The position numbers and the translations under genes were made by a program. A stretch of 64,000 nucleotides of DNA. Origin: Mycobacterium noviomagense. GTDB taxonomy: Bacteria > Actinomycetota > Actinomycetes > Mycobacteriales > Mycobacteriaceae. The notes beneath the pieces were generated by a model, which searched no databases, had not been told where the DNA came from, and saw only the letters and a list, made by a program, of their open reading frames with translations. Each line of letters begins with the position of its first letter. The stretch's first letter is position 1. This document shows, piece by piece, positions 1 to 14,000 of the stretch. Location of the stretch: contig NZ_AP022583.1 in assembly GCF_010731635.1 (NCBI RefSeq), positions 3,534,001-3,598,000 of the forward strand, in the 5' to 3' direction.

Positions 1-901
<901 letters not shown>

Positions 902-919
902 GCCACAGGTGAGCCGCAG

Positions 920-2596
920 GTGAACGAAGAGCTCGCCCCGCCAGGTCCTCTGGCCCCTGGCGGGCTGCGGGTCACCGCGCTCGGCGGCATCAGCGAAATC
1001 GGCCGCAACATGACGGTTTTCGAGCATCTGGGCCGGCTGCTGATCATCGACTGCGGGGTGATGTTCCCCACCCATGACGAACCCGGCGTCGACCTGATCC
1101 TGCCCGATCTGCGGCATATCGAAGACAGGCTCGACGACGTCGAGGCGTTGGTGTTGACCCACGCGCACGAGGACCACATCGGAGCGATCCCGTTCCTGCT
1201 GAAGCTGCGACCCGACATCCCGGTCGTCGGCTCGAAGTTCACCTTGGCGCTGGTGGCCGCGAAATGCCGCGAACACCAGCTCAAGCCGGTGTTCCGCGAG
1301 GTCAGCGAGGGCCAGCGCACCACGCACGGGGTGTTCGAGTGCGAATACTTCGCCGTCAACCACTCCATCCCCGACTCGCTGGCCATTGCGGTGCATACCG
1401 GGGCCGGCACCGTGCTGCACACCGGCGACATCAAGCTCGACCAGCTCCCACTCGACGGACGCCCCACCGACCTGCCCGGCATGTCGCGGCTCGGGGATGC
1501 CGGCGTGGACCTGTTCCTGTGTGACTCGACCAACGCCGAGATCCCCGGCGTCGGGCCATCCGAAAGCGAGGTCGGCCCGACCCTGCACCGGCTGATCCGG
1601 GGCGCCGACGGCCGCGTCATCGTGGCGTGCTTCGCCTCCAACGTGGACCGGGTGCAGCAGATCATCGACGCCGCAGTGGCGTTGGGCCGCCGCGTGTCGT
1701 TCGTCGGCCGCTCGATGATGCGCAACATGGGAATCGCCCGCGACCTGGGTTATCTGCGGGTGGCCGACTCCGATCTGATCGACATCAGCGTGGCCGAAAC
1801 CATGCGGCCTGAGCAGGTGGTGCTGATCACGACGGGCACCCAGGGCGAGCCGATGTCGGCGCTTGCGCGGATGTCGCGCGGCGAGCACCGCAGCATCACG
1901 CTGACCGCTGGCGACCTCATCGTGTTGTCGTCGTCGCTGATACCGGGCAACGAGGAGGCGGTGTACGGTGTGATCGACGAGCTCGCTAAGATCGGCGCCC
2001 GCGTTGTCACCAATGCCCAAGCGCGCGTGCATGTTTCGGGTCACGCGTATGCCGGTGAGCTGCTGTTCCTCTACAACGGCGTGCGGCCGCGCAACGTCAT
2101 GCCGGTCCACGGCACCTGGCGGATGTTGCGCGCCAACGCCGGCCTCGCCGCCCGTACCGGAGTGCCGCAGGAGTCAATCCTGTTGGCGGAGAACGGCGTC
2201 AGCGTCGACCTGATCGCCGGGCAGGCCCGCATCGCCGGAGCGGTGCCCGTCGGCAAGATGTTCGTCGACGGGCTCATCATGGGCGACGTCGGCGACATCA
2301 CGTTGGGCGAAAGGCTGATTCTCTCGTCGGGGTTCGTTGCGGTGACCGTCGTGGTGCGCCGTGGCACCGGTCGAGCCGCTGCGCCACCACACCTGCATTC
2401 CCGCGGTTTTTCCGAAGATCCCAAAGCACTGGAGCCCGCGGTGCGCAAGGTCGAAGACGAACTGGAATTGCTCGCCCAAGAAAACGTCACCGACCCCATT
2501 CGGATCGCTCAGGCGGTGCGGCGCACCGTCGGTAAATGGGTGGGCGAAACCTACCGGCGCCAGCCGATGATCGTGCCAACCGTGCTGGAGATTTAG
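920..2596 (+). CDS. rnj: Ribonuclease J
   Basis: A 558-residue metallo-beta-lactamase/beta-CASP ribonuclease with combined endo- and 5'-3' exonuclease activity in the family, acting in cytoplasmic RNA processing and decay. The zinc-binding signature H81-x-H83-x-D85-H86 is intact, and the beta-CASP and C-terminal regions are full length. The length equals that of the M. tuberculosis orthologue as I recall it. The start is GTG at 920, 18 nt after dapA, suggesting co-transcription. It converges with the methyltransferase gene ending at 2647; no clear hairpin was seen in the 50-nt gap. Confidence 0.96.
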   Translation: MNEELAPPGPLAPGGLRVTALGGISEIGRNMTVFEHLGRLLIIDCGVMFPTHDEPGVDLILPDLRHIEDRLDDVEALVLTHAHEDHIGAIPFLLKLRPDIPVVGSKFTLALVAAKCREHQLKPVFREVSEGQRTTHGVFECEYFAVNHSIPDSLAIAVHTGAGTVLHTGDIKLDQLPLDGRPTDLPGMSRLGDAGVDLFLCDSTNAEIPGVGPSESEVGPTLHRLIRGADGRVIVACFASNVDRVQQIIDAAVALGRRVSFVGRSMMRNMGIARDLGYLRVADSDLIDISVAETMRPEQVVLITTGTQGEPMSALARMSRGEHRSITLTAGDLIVLSSSLIPGNEEAVYGVIDELAKIGARVVTNAQARVHVSGHAYAGELLFLYNGVRPRNVMPVHGTWRMLRANAGLAARTGVPQESILLAENGVSVDLIAGQARIAGAVPVGKMFVDGLIMGDVGDITLGERLILSSGFVAVTVVVRRGTGRAAAPPHLHSRGFSEDPKALEPAVRKVEDELELLAQENVTDPIRIAQAVRRTVGKWVGETYRRQPMIVPTVLEI

Positions 2597-2646
2597 CCTG
2601 GCGAGCAGACGCAAAGGTACCCGAAATAGCCTGTAATCGGGGGCTT

Positions 2647-3519
2647 TTACGTCTTCTCGGCATATGCCGACCATTCGATCTCAGATGCGGTGAGATCGCG
2701 GGCCGCTGGCCTGACGTAGCGCTGGATCAACTGCTCCGGTCCGACCTGCTCGATCAGCCGCCAGCCGAAGTCGGCTAAAAACTTTTCGACTTCCTCTGGC
2801 TGGATCCCGAAGTGCCACAGTTGCTGTCGTTGTCTGACCCTGCGATACAACGACTTCGCGCCGTAGCGATTGACGCCGTCGATGAAATCGCGCCGGACGT
2901 ACGTGAACACCAGCCGGCTTCCAGGCGCCACGGGCCGCAGTCCTTCCAACGTCGCCCGCACCGCGTCGGCCGTGAGATATTGGGTCACCCCTTCCCAGAT
3001 GAAGAAGGTGCGGTAGTCGATGCGATAGCCGTACTCGGCCAACGTGGTGAGCAGGTCGTCACGCTCGAAATCCAACGCCACCAAACGAACCGATCGCGGC
3101 TGCTCGCCAAGTGCCCGGCGCACGGTCGCTGCTTTGCGGGCGACGTTCACCCGTTGGTCGACTTCGAAGATCGGCATCTGGCTGGTCCGGGCCAAATGGT
3201 AAGCCCGCGTGTCCAATCCGGCGCCTAAAACTACTACCGCGTCAATGGTTTCGAGTGTTTCATCAAGTTTCTCGACGATGTAGCGCTTACGGCACGCGAG
3301 GTTGGCCCACAGCCCGGGCCCGCCGCGCTCCATCCCGGCAATGAACAACCGTCGCACCAGCGCCGGTCGAGTCGCCGCCACCAGCCACCGAGCCCTTGCC
3401 GGCAAAAATGCGGCAGCCAGATCGTCGTCGACCAGCCGCCGCCCGGGTGGCTCGTGTCGTTCGACAGCTGCCAGCACCATCGGGCCGAAAGCGGTCTGGG
3501 CCGCAGGATTTCGAGCCAC
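2647..3519 (-). CDS. SAM-dependent methyltransferase, LCM/TIGR00027 type
   Basis: A 290-residue protein of the large mycobacterial family of putative S-adenosylmethionine-dependent methyltransferases related to leucine carboxyl methyltransferases. The signature VLGAGLDTRAYHLA (SAM-binding loop) and a downstream EVDQ acidic motif are present. The substrate is unknown. I place the start at GTG 3519, two nucleotides after the TAG of the upstream SDR gene, because the first conserved residues (ARNPAAQTAFGPM) begin there; the frame is open further upstream but overlaps the SDR. It is the last gene of a three-gene operon (ABM monooxygenase, SDR, methyltransferase), matching the Rv2749-Rv2751 arrangement. 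Confidence 0.88.
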   Translation of the reverse strand: MARNPAAQTAFGPMVLAAVERHEPPGRRLVDDDLAAAFLPARARWLVAATRPALVRRLFIAGMERGGPGLWANLACRKRYIVEKLDETLETIDAVVVLGAGLDTRAYHLARTSQMPIFEVDQRVNVARKAATVRRALGEQPRSVRLVALDFERDDLLTTLAEYGYRIDYRTFFIWEGVTQYLTADAVRATLEGLRPVAPGSRLVFTYVRRDFIDGVNRYGAKSLYRRVRQRQQLWHFGIQPEEVEKFLADFGWRLIEQVGPEQLIQRYVRPAARDLTASEIEWSAYAEKT

Positions 3520-3521
3520 GG

Positions 3522-4346
3522 CTACCGCTTGTTCAGAAAGCCCGCATCGACCGGCATCGCGATGCCGGTGACATAGCGCGCCTGGTCGGAGACCAGCCAC
3601 GCCACCGCGTTGGCGATGTCCTCGGGTTGCATCACCTGCACCGGCAGAGCGTTACCCATGTCCGGCGGCGAATCCGATTCAGTGAGCAGCTGGGCCATCC
3701 AGGCTTGGGTGAACTCGTTGTTGATCATCGGTGTGTCGACGCCTGCCGGGTGTATCGAGTTGACCCGAATACTGTGCGGCGCAAGCAGGTTGGCATAGAC
3801 CCGCATCAAGCCCACCATGCCGTGCTTGGCGGCGGTGTAGCCGATCGAGCCGGCATCGGCGCTGCCGATGCCGGCCAGTCCAGCCGCCGAGCTGATCAGC
3901 ACAATCGAGCCGCCGTCGCCTTGCTCGATCATCGTCGGGATCGCCACCTCGACCGTGTTGTGCACACCGGTGAGGTTGACGTCGATCACGTCGCGCCAGC
4001 CGTCGGCGCCCGACTGCATCGGCGCGATCCCGGCGTTGGCCACCACGATGTCCAGCCGCCCCAGCTCCTCCAGACCGGCCTGCACGGCGGCGGCCAGCGA
4101 GTCGCGATCACGGACATCGCCTTGGCGCGCCACGATGCGAGCGCCGGTGTCCTCGACGAGCTTGACGGTCTGGGCCAGATCGTCGGGCCTGGCCATCGGA
4201 TAGGGCACGCTCGGGATCTGCTCGCACAGGTCGACGGCGATGATGTCGGCGCCGTCGGAGGCCAGCCGCAGCGCATGTGCGCGGCCTTGGCCGCGCGCGG
4301 CACCGGTGACGAACGCGACCTTTCCGTCCAGAGGGCGCGGGCTCAT
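3522..4346 (-). CDS. Mycofactocin-coupled-type SDR oxidoreductase
   Basis: A 274-residue short-chain dehydrogenase/reductase. The cofactor loop [10 protein letters not shown], the NAG motif and the YTAAK catalytic pair are intact. After beta-strand 2 it carries the insertion [20 protein letters not shown], the hallmark of the SDR family with tightly bound NAD that relies on mycofactocin for re-oxidation. Substrate unknown, probably an alcohol. The start ATG at 4346 shares one base with the TGA of the upstream ABM gene (TGATG), indicating translational coupling. The subfamily assignment is by remembered motif and was not searched. Confidence 0.9.
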   Translation of the reverse strand: MSPRPLDGKVAFVTGAARGQGRAHALRLASDGADIIAVDLCEQIPSVPYPMARPDDLAQTVKLVEDTGARIVARQGDVRDRDSLAAAVQAGLEELGRLDIVVANAGIAPMQSGADGWRDVIDVNLTGVHNTVEVAIPTMIEQGDGGSIVLISSAAGLAGIGSADAGSIGYTAAKHGMVGLMRVYANLLAPHSIRVNSIHPAGVDTPMINNEFTQAWMAQLLTESDSPPDMGNALPVQVMQPEDIANAVAWLVSDQARYVTGIAMPVDAGFLNKR

Positions 4347-4660
4347 CAGGGCCGCAGTTGTCCTTTGGACGGGTCGCCGGCGACAACGGGTTGCAGCATC
4401 TTGATATCGGGCGCCCCAGCCAGGTGCTCGCCGGCGTCTTTGAACATCGTCGTGACCGCGGGTGCCGTGCTGTGAGCCTTGAGCGCGTCGGCGTCGGCCC
4501 ACTGTTCGACGAAGACGAAGGTGTCGCCCGACTCGTGCAGGGCGTAGAGCTGACAGCCCGGCTCCTCGTGCACGTCCTTGACGGCGCGGGTCAGTATCTC
4601 CCGAACGGTGTCGACCGACTCCGGTTTGACGGTCATGGTGGCGACGACGACGACTGGCAT
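4346..4660 (-). CDS. Antibiotic biosynthesis monooxygenase (ABM) family protein
   Basis: A 104-residue single-domain dimeric alpha+beta barrel protein of the ABM/quinol monooxygenase family. The pattern of an N-terminal [11 protein letters not shown] strand, a helix with [10 protein letters not shown], then [12 protein letters not shown] and [16 protein letters not shown] is typical. A strong ribosome-binding site (AGGAGG) lies about 8 nt before the ATG at 4660. First gene of the operon with the SDR and methyltransferase; transcribed away from ftsK, so the 146-nt gap at 4661-4806 holds divergent promoters. The reaction is not determinable from sequence. Confidence 0.88.
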   Translation of the reverse strand: MPVVVVATMTVKPESVDTVREILTRAVKDVHEEPGCQLYALHESGDTFVFVEQWADADALKAHSTAPAVTTMFKDAGEHLAGAPDIKMLQPVVAGDPSKGQLRP

Positions 4661-4806
4661 GCGGGGCCTCCTGAGGTAGTAGCGGGGACAGCTGTAGCGT
4701 GACCGCTGTCACCCTACCCAGGCGCAGGCGCAGGCCAGCTGCCCGGATGGCCGTAACCAGTGTGGCTTATGGTGCCGATGGTGCATTTGCGATTAGGCTT
4801 GCGGTC

Positions 4807-7239
<2,433 letters not shown>

Positions 7240-7244
7240 GCCGC

Positions 7245-8321
7245 TCAGGCGTCGATGACGACGCGGCCGCTTTTGGCCCGCGACACGCACACCAGCATCT
7301 CGTCGTCGCCCTCGGCGGCGCGGCCCCGGCGGTCGACCTCCCCGGCGAGCACCTTGACCTTGCAGGTCCCGCAGAACCCTTGCTGGCACGAATACGGGGT
7401 CGCCGGGTCACGGTCGAGCATGACGGCCAGCGCCGAGCGGTTCGACGGCACGGACAGCACGCGTTGCGAGCGCGCGAGTTCCAGCTCGAAGGGGATCCCG
7501 TTGACTACCGGCGGCGGGCTGAACCGCTCGTAGTGCAGCGGCGCGTCGGCGTGTTCGTCGCGCGCACTCCGCACCGACTCGAGCATCCCGCTTGGCCCGC
7601 AGACATAGACCGCCGTCGTGGGCCCGGCGTCGGTGAGCACGTCCTCGGCGGTGGGCAGTCGGCCCCGCTCGTCGTCGGCCCACACGGTGACCCGGTCCGG
7701 CGCCACCGCCACCACCTCGTCCAGCAGCGGCATGTACTCCCGGCTGCGACCGGCATAGACTGCGCGCCAATTGATTCCGTGCTGCTGCGCCAGCTGGATC
7801 ATGGGCAGGATCGGGGTGACCCCGATGCCGCCGATCACAAACAGCACGTCCTGCTCGTCGGTCACGAGGTAGAACGCGTTGCGCGGGCCTTCGAACACCA
7901 GCGTGTCGCCCACGTCGAAGGTGTCGTGCATCTCGACCGACCCGCCGCCGCCGTCGGCGATCCGGCGCACGGCGATGCGGTAGTCGGTGCGCCGCCCGGG
8001 TGGCCCGCACAGCGAATACTGGCGTTTGCGGCCAGAGGGCAGCCGGACGTCGATGTGCGCGCCCGGTGTCCAGGACGGCAGCAAGCCACCGTTGGGGTCG
8101 GCGAGCGTCAACGCGACCGCGTCGGGGCAGAGCAGTTCGCGTTTGGTGACGACCGCGGCGATGGTGCGCTGCACCGGCGCGACCCGCGATGGCGTCCACC
8201 GCGATGCCGACGCCAAGCCGCCGAAGAGGACACCCACGCCATATAGCGCGGTGAGGATTCGGTCCCGCCTGCGCCGACCGTAGAGGTCGGCGGGTCTACT
8301 GTTCCAAACAGTCTGTGGCAC
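7245..8321 (-). CDS. FAD/2Fe-2S phthalate-dioxygenase-reductase-like oxidoreductase
   Basis: A 358-residue electron-transfer protein with a ferredoxin-NADP reductase-type FAD domain (RQYSLCG, about residues 100-106), an NAD-binding domain (GGIGVTPILPM) and a C-terminal plant-type ferredoxin domain with the CQQGFCGTC cluster motif plus a later Cys (MLVCVS). This layout resembles vanillate demethylase/phthalate dioxygenase reductases, which pass electrons from NAD(P)H to an oxygenase. It is the last gene of a tight four-gene operon (13-nt gap to the hydrolase-SDR gene), so its likely partner is the diiron protein at 10150-11061. Start is GTG at 8321. Partner and substrate are inference. Confidence 0.88.
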   Translation of the reverse strand: MPQTVWNSRPADLYGRRRRDRILTALYGVGVLFGGLASASRWTPSRVAPVQRTIAAVVTKRELLCPDAVALTLADPNGGLLPSWTPGAHIDVRLPSGRKRQYSLCGPPGRRTDYRIAVRRIADGGGGSVEMHDTFDVGDTLVFEGPRNAFYLVTDEQDVLFVIGGIGVTPILPMIQLAQQHGINWRAVYAGRSREYMPLLDEVVAVAPDRVTVWADDERGRLPTAEDVLTDAGPTTAVYVCGPSGMLESVRSARDEHADAPLHYERFSPPPVVNGIPFELELARSQRVLSVPSNRSALAVMLDRDPATPYSCQQGFCGTCKVKVLAGEVDRRGRAAEGDDEMLVCVSRAKSGRVVIDA

Positions 8322-8334
8322 AGGTACTCTCTCG

Positions 8335-10143
8335 CTAGGTTGTAGGGCGGCGACCCGCTGCGCCCGGCTCCGCCGCGCTTGCGATCGCCGCGGTCTGTCG
8401 AATGTCGAAGCGCGCGAATGCCCGAAGCAGTGACGGGCTGATTCGGCGCAGCGCGTAGCCGACCCTGGCCTCGGCGGCGATCGGCGCTACGGGTGGGCCG
8501 GTCTTGATCGCCTTGACGATCGCCTTGGCAACGGCTTCGGGAGTGTAGTTGCGGCGCCGATATGCGGCGTCGGCCTTCTCCCGGGCCCGCTCCTGCTGCT
8601 CAGCCGTCATCCCCGCGTAGACGGTGTTCTTGGCGATGTTGGTGTTGACGAAGCCGGGGCAAACCGCGGTCACCCTGATGCCCTCGTCGGCAAGGTCGGC
8701 TCGCAGTGATTCGCTCAGCGCCAGCACCGCCGCCTTCGTGGTGCCGTAGGCGACCATGGATTTCGAGGGCAGAAACGCCGCCGCCGACGCCACGTTGATG
8801 ATCGTGCCGCCCTGGCCGCGCTCGACCATCTGGGCGCCGAACGCCCGGCAGCCGTTAATCACCCCGCGGACATTGACCGCGATGATGGTGTCCCAGTGCT
8901 CCGGCGTCGTCTCCAAGAACCGGCCCGCCATCCCGATGCCCGCGTTGTTCACCAGGATGTCGACCACGCCGTGCTTGCTAAGGACTTGTGCGGCAAGATT
9001 ATTCATCGCCGTGTCGTCGCTGACGTCGGCCTGGTAGACCGCGGCCTCGGCGCCCAGTGCCCGCACGGCTTCCGCGGTTTCTTCCGCCGCAGCCAGGTCA
9101 CGGTCGACGATCACGACGGCGCGCGCGCCGTGGCGGGCCAACTCCACCGCGGTGGCCCGGCCGATTCCCGCACCAGCGCCGGTGACCAGCGCGAGTTTGC
9201 CCTTCATGTCACGCGGCCCGCTGTGCACGACGGACTCGCCCGCGCCAGCTGCGCCCTCGGTGACCCGGTCGACCCACTCGCTGGTGAGCCGGGCGATGAC
9301 GTCGGGACGCGAGGTCACCACCCAGTGCCCGCCTTCGATCGGGACGACCCTGCTGCCGGCGGGAATCCTGCCGGTGAACCGCTGAAGCGGCGGCGACACG
9401 AAATAGTCCTGGCGGGCCACCAGCACCTGCACCGGCACCGTCGTCTGCGGGAGCTGCGGCGGCGGCGCCAGCATCGGCGCGGGCATGTTGGCGCGGTACA
9501 GATTGAGCCCGTTGAGGTAGTCACGGATGGACCGGTACGTCGGATGACGCTGGCTGCGGGTGCTCGATCGGCCGATACGCTCAACCGCCGCGAAGACTTT
9601 CTGGGTCACCCGGGTCCGGATCGCGAGCTCCGGGGCGCCCGGGCACAGGAAGAACCAGATGTAGCTGGAGGCCAGGATCTGTTTGGCGACGTCGGCGACC
9701 GCGCGCGGCGTGCGCGGTGACCGCAGGAACTTGCCCGCGTAGTTGAGGTGCGGCCCTGAGATCGACGTGAACGACGCGATTTTGGGGCTGACCGAGGCGT
9801 CGGTGACCGCCGCCCAGCACTGGATGGAGCCCCAGTCGTGGCCCAGCAGATGGACCTCGTCCACCCCGAGGCTGTCGATCACCGCACCGATGTCCGAAAC
9901 CAGTTGCGGGAACCGGTATCCCGCGCGATCTGCCGGTTCTGAAGACTCACCGGCCCCACGTACGTCGTAGGCCACCACGTTGTACCGGTCGACCAGTTTC
10001 GCCGCGACGCCGTCCCATACGTGGTGGTTATCGGGGTAGCCGTGGACGGCCAGGATGGTCGGGCGCTTGGGGTCCATCTCGCCGTACCGGTGCACGGCGA
10101 GGGTGACGCCGTCGGACGCGGTGACGGTGGTCGTGGTCGCCAT
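8335..10143 (-). CDS. EphD-like alpha/beta hydrolase-SDR fusion protein
   Basis: A 602-residue two-domain protein. The N-terminal domain (about 1-300) is an epoxide-hydrolase-type alpha/beta hydrolase with the oxyanion HGYPDN and nucleophile GHDWGS (D103). The C-terminal domain (about 315-580) is a short-chain dehydrogenase with GAGAGIG, NNAG and YGTTK. This fusion is the architecture of mycobacterial EphD, linked to oxygenated mycolic-acid metabolism. The stop lies 13 nt before the reductase gene and the start ATG 10143 is 6 nt after the diiron gene. In this operon it may process an epoxide or hydroxy-lipid intermediate; that role is inferred. Confidence 0.88.
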   Translation of the reverse strand: MATTTTVTASDGVTLAVHRYGEMDPKRPTILAVHGYPDNHHVWDGVAAKLVDRYNVVAYDVRGAGESSEPADRAGYRFPQLVSDIGAVIDSLGVDEVHLLGHDWGSIQCWAAVTDASVSPKIASFTSISGPHLNYAGKFLRSPRTPRAVADVAKQILASSYIWFFLCPGAPELAIRTRVTQKVFAAVERIGRSSTRSQRHPTYRSIRDYLNGLNLYRANMPAPMLAPPPQLPQTTVPVQVLVARQDYFVSPPLQRFTGRIPAGSRVVPIEGGHWVVTSRPDVIARLTSEWVDRVTEGAAGAGESVVHSGPRDMKGKLALVTGAGAGIGRATAVELARHGARAVVIVDRDLAAAEETAEAVRALGAEAAVYQADVSDDTAMNNLAAQVLSKHGVVDILVNNAGIGMAGRFLETTPEHWDTIIAVNVRGVINGCRAFGAQMVERGQGGTIINVASAAAFLPSKSMVAYGTTKAAVLALSESLRADLADEGIRVTAVCPGFVNTNIAKNTVYAGMTAEQQERAREKADAAYRRRNYTPEAVAKAIVKAIKTGPPVAPIAAEARVGYALRRISPSLLRAFARFDIRQTAAIASAAEPGAAGRRPTT

Positions 10144-10149
10144 CAGTGC

Positions 10150-11061
10150 TCAGTACGACGCGCGAGCAGCGGGCGAGCGGGCCAGGTACTCCACCGCACG
10201 TCCCACACCGCCCAGCTGGGACGGATGGAAACTCGGCTTGTAGTACGCGGCGATGACCCGCAGGAACTCGAACGGCCCGGGCACCAAACCCCGGCGCGCC
10301 GCACGGAAGTAGTCGCGCCAGCGGGGTTTGGTTCCCGGCGGCAAGTGAGGGTCGACCGAGTACATGAACCGCACGCCGCGGACGAACAGCCACAACATCG
10401 CCGGTGTCACCAGCAGCTGGGTGCGCACCTGCCGCCAGTAGCCGGCGCGCAGATGCTTCATCGTGTCGAAGGCGACGGCTTTGTGCTCGACTTCTTCTGC
10501 GCCATGCCAGCGCAGCAGGTCCAGCATCACCGGGTCGGCGCCGAACGCGTCGAGTTGCGGGGTGTCGAGGATCCATTCACCCAAGATCGCGGTGTAGTGC
10601 TCGATGGCCGCCACGATCGACACCTGCTCGGCCAACCAGCTGTGCCGCCGTCGCGGGCTCCACCGTGGCCGGTCGCCGATGAGCTTGGTGAACAGCCAGC
10701 GGATCTGGTCGGTGAACGGCGACACGTCGATGCCCTTGGCGGCGAAGTGCTCGAGCACACCGGCGTGCGCCTGGGAGTGCATGGCCTCCTGGCTGATGAA
10801 TCCCTGCACGTCCAGCCGCAGCTGGTCGTCCTGGATCAGCGGCAACGCCTTCTTGAACACGTCGACGATCCACTCCTCGCCCGCCGGCAGCAGCAGGTGC
10901 AGGACGTTGCAGAAGTGGGTGGTGAAGGGCTCGTTGGGCACGTAGTAGAACGGCAGCGTCGCCCAGTCGAATTCGACGTCACGCGCCTGCAGGACGATGC
11001 GCTCGTGATCCAGTGACGCGTCGTGAGGACCCGCTGCCTGATCATCGACAGTGAACATCAT
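10150..11061 (-). CDS. Ferritin-like diiron protein (predicted metal-dependent hydrolase family)
   Basis: A 303-residue, largely helical protein resembling the family annotated as predicted metal-dependent hydrolases (PF10118, recalled). The sequence shows a two-fold carboxylate/histidine pattern: E63, then E92-x2-H95, then E154, then E190-x2-H193, with spacings of 29 and 36 residues. That is the classical ligand set of soluble diiron oxygenases and ferritin-like enzymes. Two ATGs occur in a row at 11061 and 11058; the second has the better distance from GGGAGG. It is embedded between the FAAL-ACP-reductase gene (17-nt gap) and the EphD-like gene. An oxygenase acting on the acyl product is a hypothesis. 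Confidence 0.8.
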   Translation of the reverse strand: MMFTVDDQAAGPHDASLDHERIVLQARDVEFDWATLPFYYVPNEPFTTHFCNVLHLLLPAGEEWIVDVFKKALPLIQDDQLRLDVQGFISQEAMHSQAHAGVLEHFAAKGIDVSPFTDQIRWLFTKLIGDRPRWSPRRRHSWLAEQVSIVAAIEHYTAILGEWILDTPQLDAFGADPVMLDLLRWHGAEEVEHKAVAFDTMKHLRAGYWRQVRTQLLVTPAMLWLFVRGVRFMYSVDPHLPPGTKPRWRDYFRAARRGLVPGPFEFLRVIAAYYKPSFHPSQLGGVGRAVEYLARSPAARASY

Positions 11062-11078
11062 GGCCTCCCTTGTCCTAC

Positions 11079-14000
11079 CTAGGCTACTGCGTCGCCGTCG
11101 AGGACCCCCCTCTCGTCCTCGGTGATCAGACGCTCCTGCCGCAGGAACCGCATCAGGTCGTCCACCGTCTCGGCCAGCGCCGGCTCGCGTCGGCGGACCT
11201 TCGCCAGCGCGCGGGCGTGCCGGTACTGGGTGTTGTCGTAGCGCTTGTCCCGCATCGCCTCGATCTTGCTGGCCGAACGGGTGAGGAAATCGACCAGCGG
11301 ATACAGGGGGTCGCGCGGCGTGCACCGGCGGTTCACCTGCTCGGTGAAGGACGGGATGTCGAGGTAGGTGAAGCGGTAGCCGTAGCGTTCGGACAACAGC
11401 CGGGTGACATCCGTGAGGTTGTAGTAGTCATCCGCGGTCATATTGAAGACCGTGCCCGCCTCCGCCGGAAGGCCCATCAGCCCGACGATGTGATCCGCGA
11501 TCAGGTCTGCCGGCAGCAGACTGATCTGGTTGAGGGCGTTGACGGCCAGGCCGTGCTCGATCATAAACGCGGTGAGGCGCACATAGATGTCGTCCTGGCT
11601 GCCGTAGCCGGCGCTGGTGGGGGAGATCAGCGACGGCCGGTAGATGCGCACGTCGAGTCCTTTTCGCTGCGCGGCGAACGTCAGCTGCTCGGCGACCCAC
11701 TTGGTCTGCGAGTAGCCGAAGTCCAGACCGCTCATCTCCTCGTTCGCATAGTCTTCCCCGACCACCGGCAGGGTGCTCCAGCCGTAGATGAAGGTGCTGG
11801 AGACCAGGTGGAAGGCCTTCCGATGCCCGGTCATGGCCAGCCGCAACAGCTCGTGCGTGCCCGCCACGTTGGTGGGCCGCAGGGCGTCGCAGGTCCGCAC
11901 GTAGTTGACCAGCGCGCCGTTGTGGACGATGGCGTCGACATCTTCTGCCAGTTGCTGGAATGCCGCCTCGCCGATTCCCAAGTGAGGCTCGGCCAGGTCT
12001 CCGCAGATCACGCGCACCCGCGCCTGGATCTCGGCTTCCAGAGCCGGCGACCATAGCTTCGCTCGGTGCAGCGCGGCGACGATCCGGTCCAGGCCGTGTG
12101 CCGCATCGCTGGCGCGCACCAGCGCGTGGACAGTGTAGGAGGTCTGGGCGAGCAGGCTGCTCAACAGGAACGGTCCCAGGAAACCCGTCGCGCCAGTCAG
12201 CAGGACGTCGCGTGGCGCACCTTCTCGCGCGGGCGGCAGCTCCGGCAGGGGCAGCTGTGCGTCGGCGCGCATCCGCGTGGTCTCGTATTCCTCGTACTCG
12301 ACGGAAATCTGATCCAGCGCCTGACGCAGCTCGGACAGCGGCTGCCCGGAGCCTTCGCCGAATTGCCCCATGAGCCGGAAGAACTCGGCGACGGTCAGGC
12401 GCTGGAGCAGGCGTGTGTTGACCTCCTCGGCCAGCTCTCCCGCGCCATGCTCCTCCAGCAACGCCTGCAGATCCGAGCGGAGCTCGGCCAGAGCGAGCGA
12501 GTCGATACCCAGATCGGCGAAGGAGCAGTCCTCTTCACCGGTGAGGTCATAGCTCTCGATGAGGTTGCGGAAGCGTTCCAACGGACCCGCTGTGGCGTCG
12601 AGCGCCTCATGCGTCTGGGGGGTATAGCTCGCCACCACGGGCAGTTTGCCATCCAGCCAGAGCTGACGGGTCTGGGCGCGCCTGATCTTGCCCGACGTGG
12701 TCTTGGGAATGCTGCGCGCCGGCAGGAACACGATGGTGTGCGGATCGATGTGGGCATGCCTGCGGATGGCGCGGGTCAGGACTTTGGCGTCCGGAAGCGC
12801 CTGCTCGTCGCGCACCTCGGCGGCCACGACCAGCATTTCCTGCTCGTCGCGCTCGACCGAGAAAGCGGCGACGCAGCCGTCGCGCACTTGGGCCGCCGAC
12901 CGCTCCACGACGGCCTCGATGTCGGACGGGTAGCAGTTGACGCCGCGCACGATGATCAGGTCCTTGGTGCGGCCGCAAACGAACAGCTCGCCTTCGTAGA
13001 GGAAGCCGATATCGCCGGTGCGCAGGTACGTGTGCTCATCGTCGCCCGCGATGCGAGCTTCGAACGTCTCCGCGGTTTTCTCGGGGCGGTGCCAGTAGCC
13101 GCCGCCCTTGGATGTCCCGGCCACCCAGATCTCGCCGATCCGGCCCTCGCCGAGGTCTTGTCGCGTTTCAGGATCGACGACGCGGACCGTGTTCCCGGCA
13201 AGGGGTTTGCCGCAGCTGACAACCGGGGCCTGATTCTTGTTCTCGGGCAAAGCCTTTTCCACCCGGACCAGGTTTCGCTCCAGCCCGCGCTTGTTCAATG
13301 ACAGCGTCTGGCGCCCCTGCAGAGACACGATTAGCGTGTTTTCGGCCAACCCGTAAGCGCCGGTCAGCGCATCTGGCCGCAGACCGTAGGGTGCGAATCG
13401 CTCCCGAAAGCGCGCGAAACTCTTGGCCCGCAGCGGCTCGGCTCCGATGACCAAGCTTTCCAGGCTGCTCAGGTCTATTCCGGCCAGCTCGGACTCAGGC
13501 AGCTTGTCCTCGCGCAGGCAGTAGTCGAGCGCAAAGTTCGGTGCCGGGCTGTGGGTAGCGCGCACCTCGCTGATGAGCCGGAGCCAGGCCGACGGCCGCG
13601 CCAGAAAGTCGAGCGGCGACATTGCGTGCGTGGTACCGCCGACCACCAGCACGAACAAATAGGCGGAAATCAGCCCCATGTCGTGGTGCTGCGGCAGCCA
13701 GCTGACCGCCACTTCGCTGCCGGTGAAGGCAGCGGCGTTGGCGATGATGTTGTCGTGGCTGACGATCACGCCCTTGGGATCGCTCGTGGACCCGGAGGTG
13801 TACTGCAGGAAGAGCACCCGGCTAGGTGTGTCGGGCACAGGGCCACCGCCAAAGTCCTGGGTGCCGTCCGTGGCGAACCAGGGCAGCTCCGGGGGCCGCT
13901 CGGCGTCCGGCCAGGGCAGCCCGCCTGACCGGTAGCCGAGCAGCTGGCGGTAGTCGTACTCGAACTGCTTGGTCGACAGCACCGCCTTGGCCCGGCAGTC

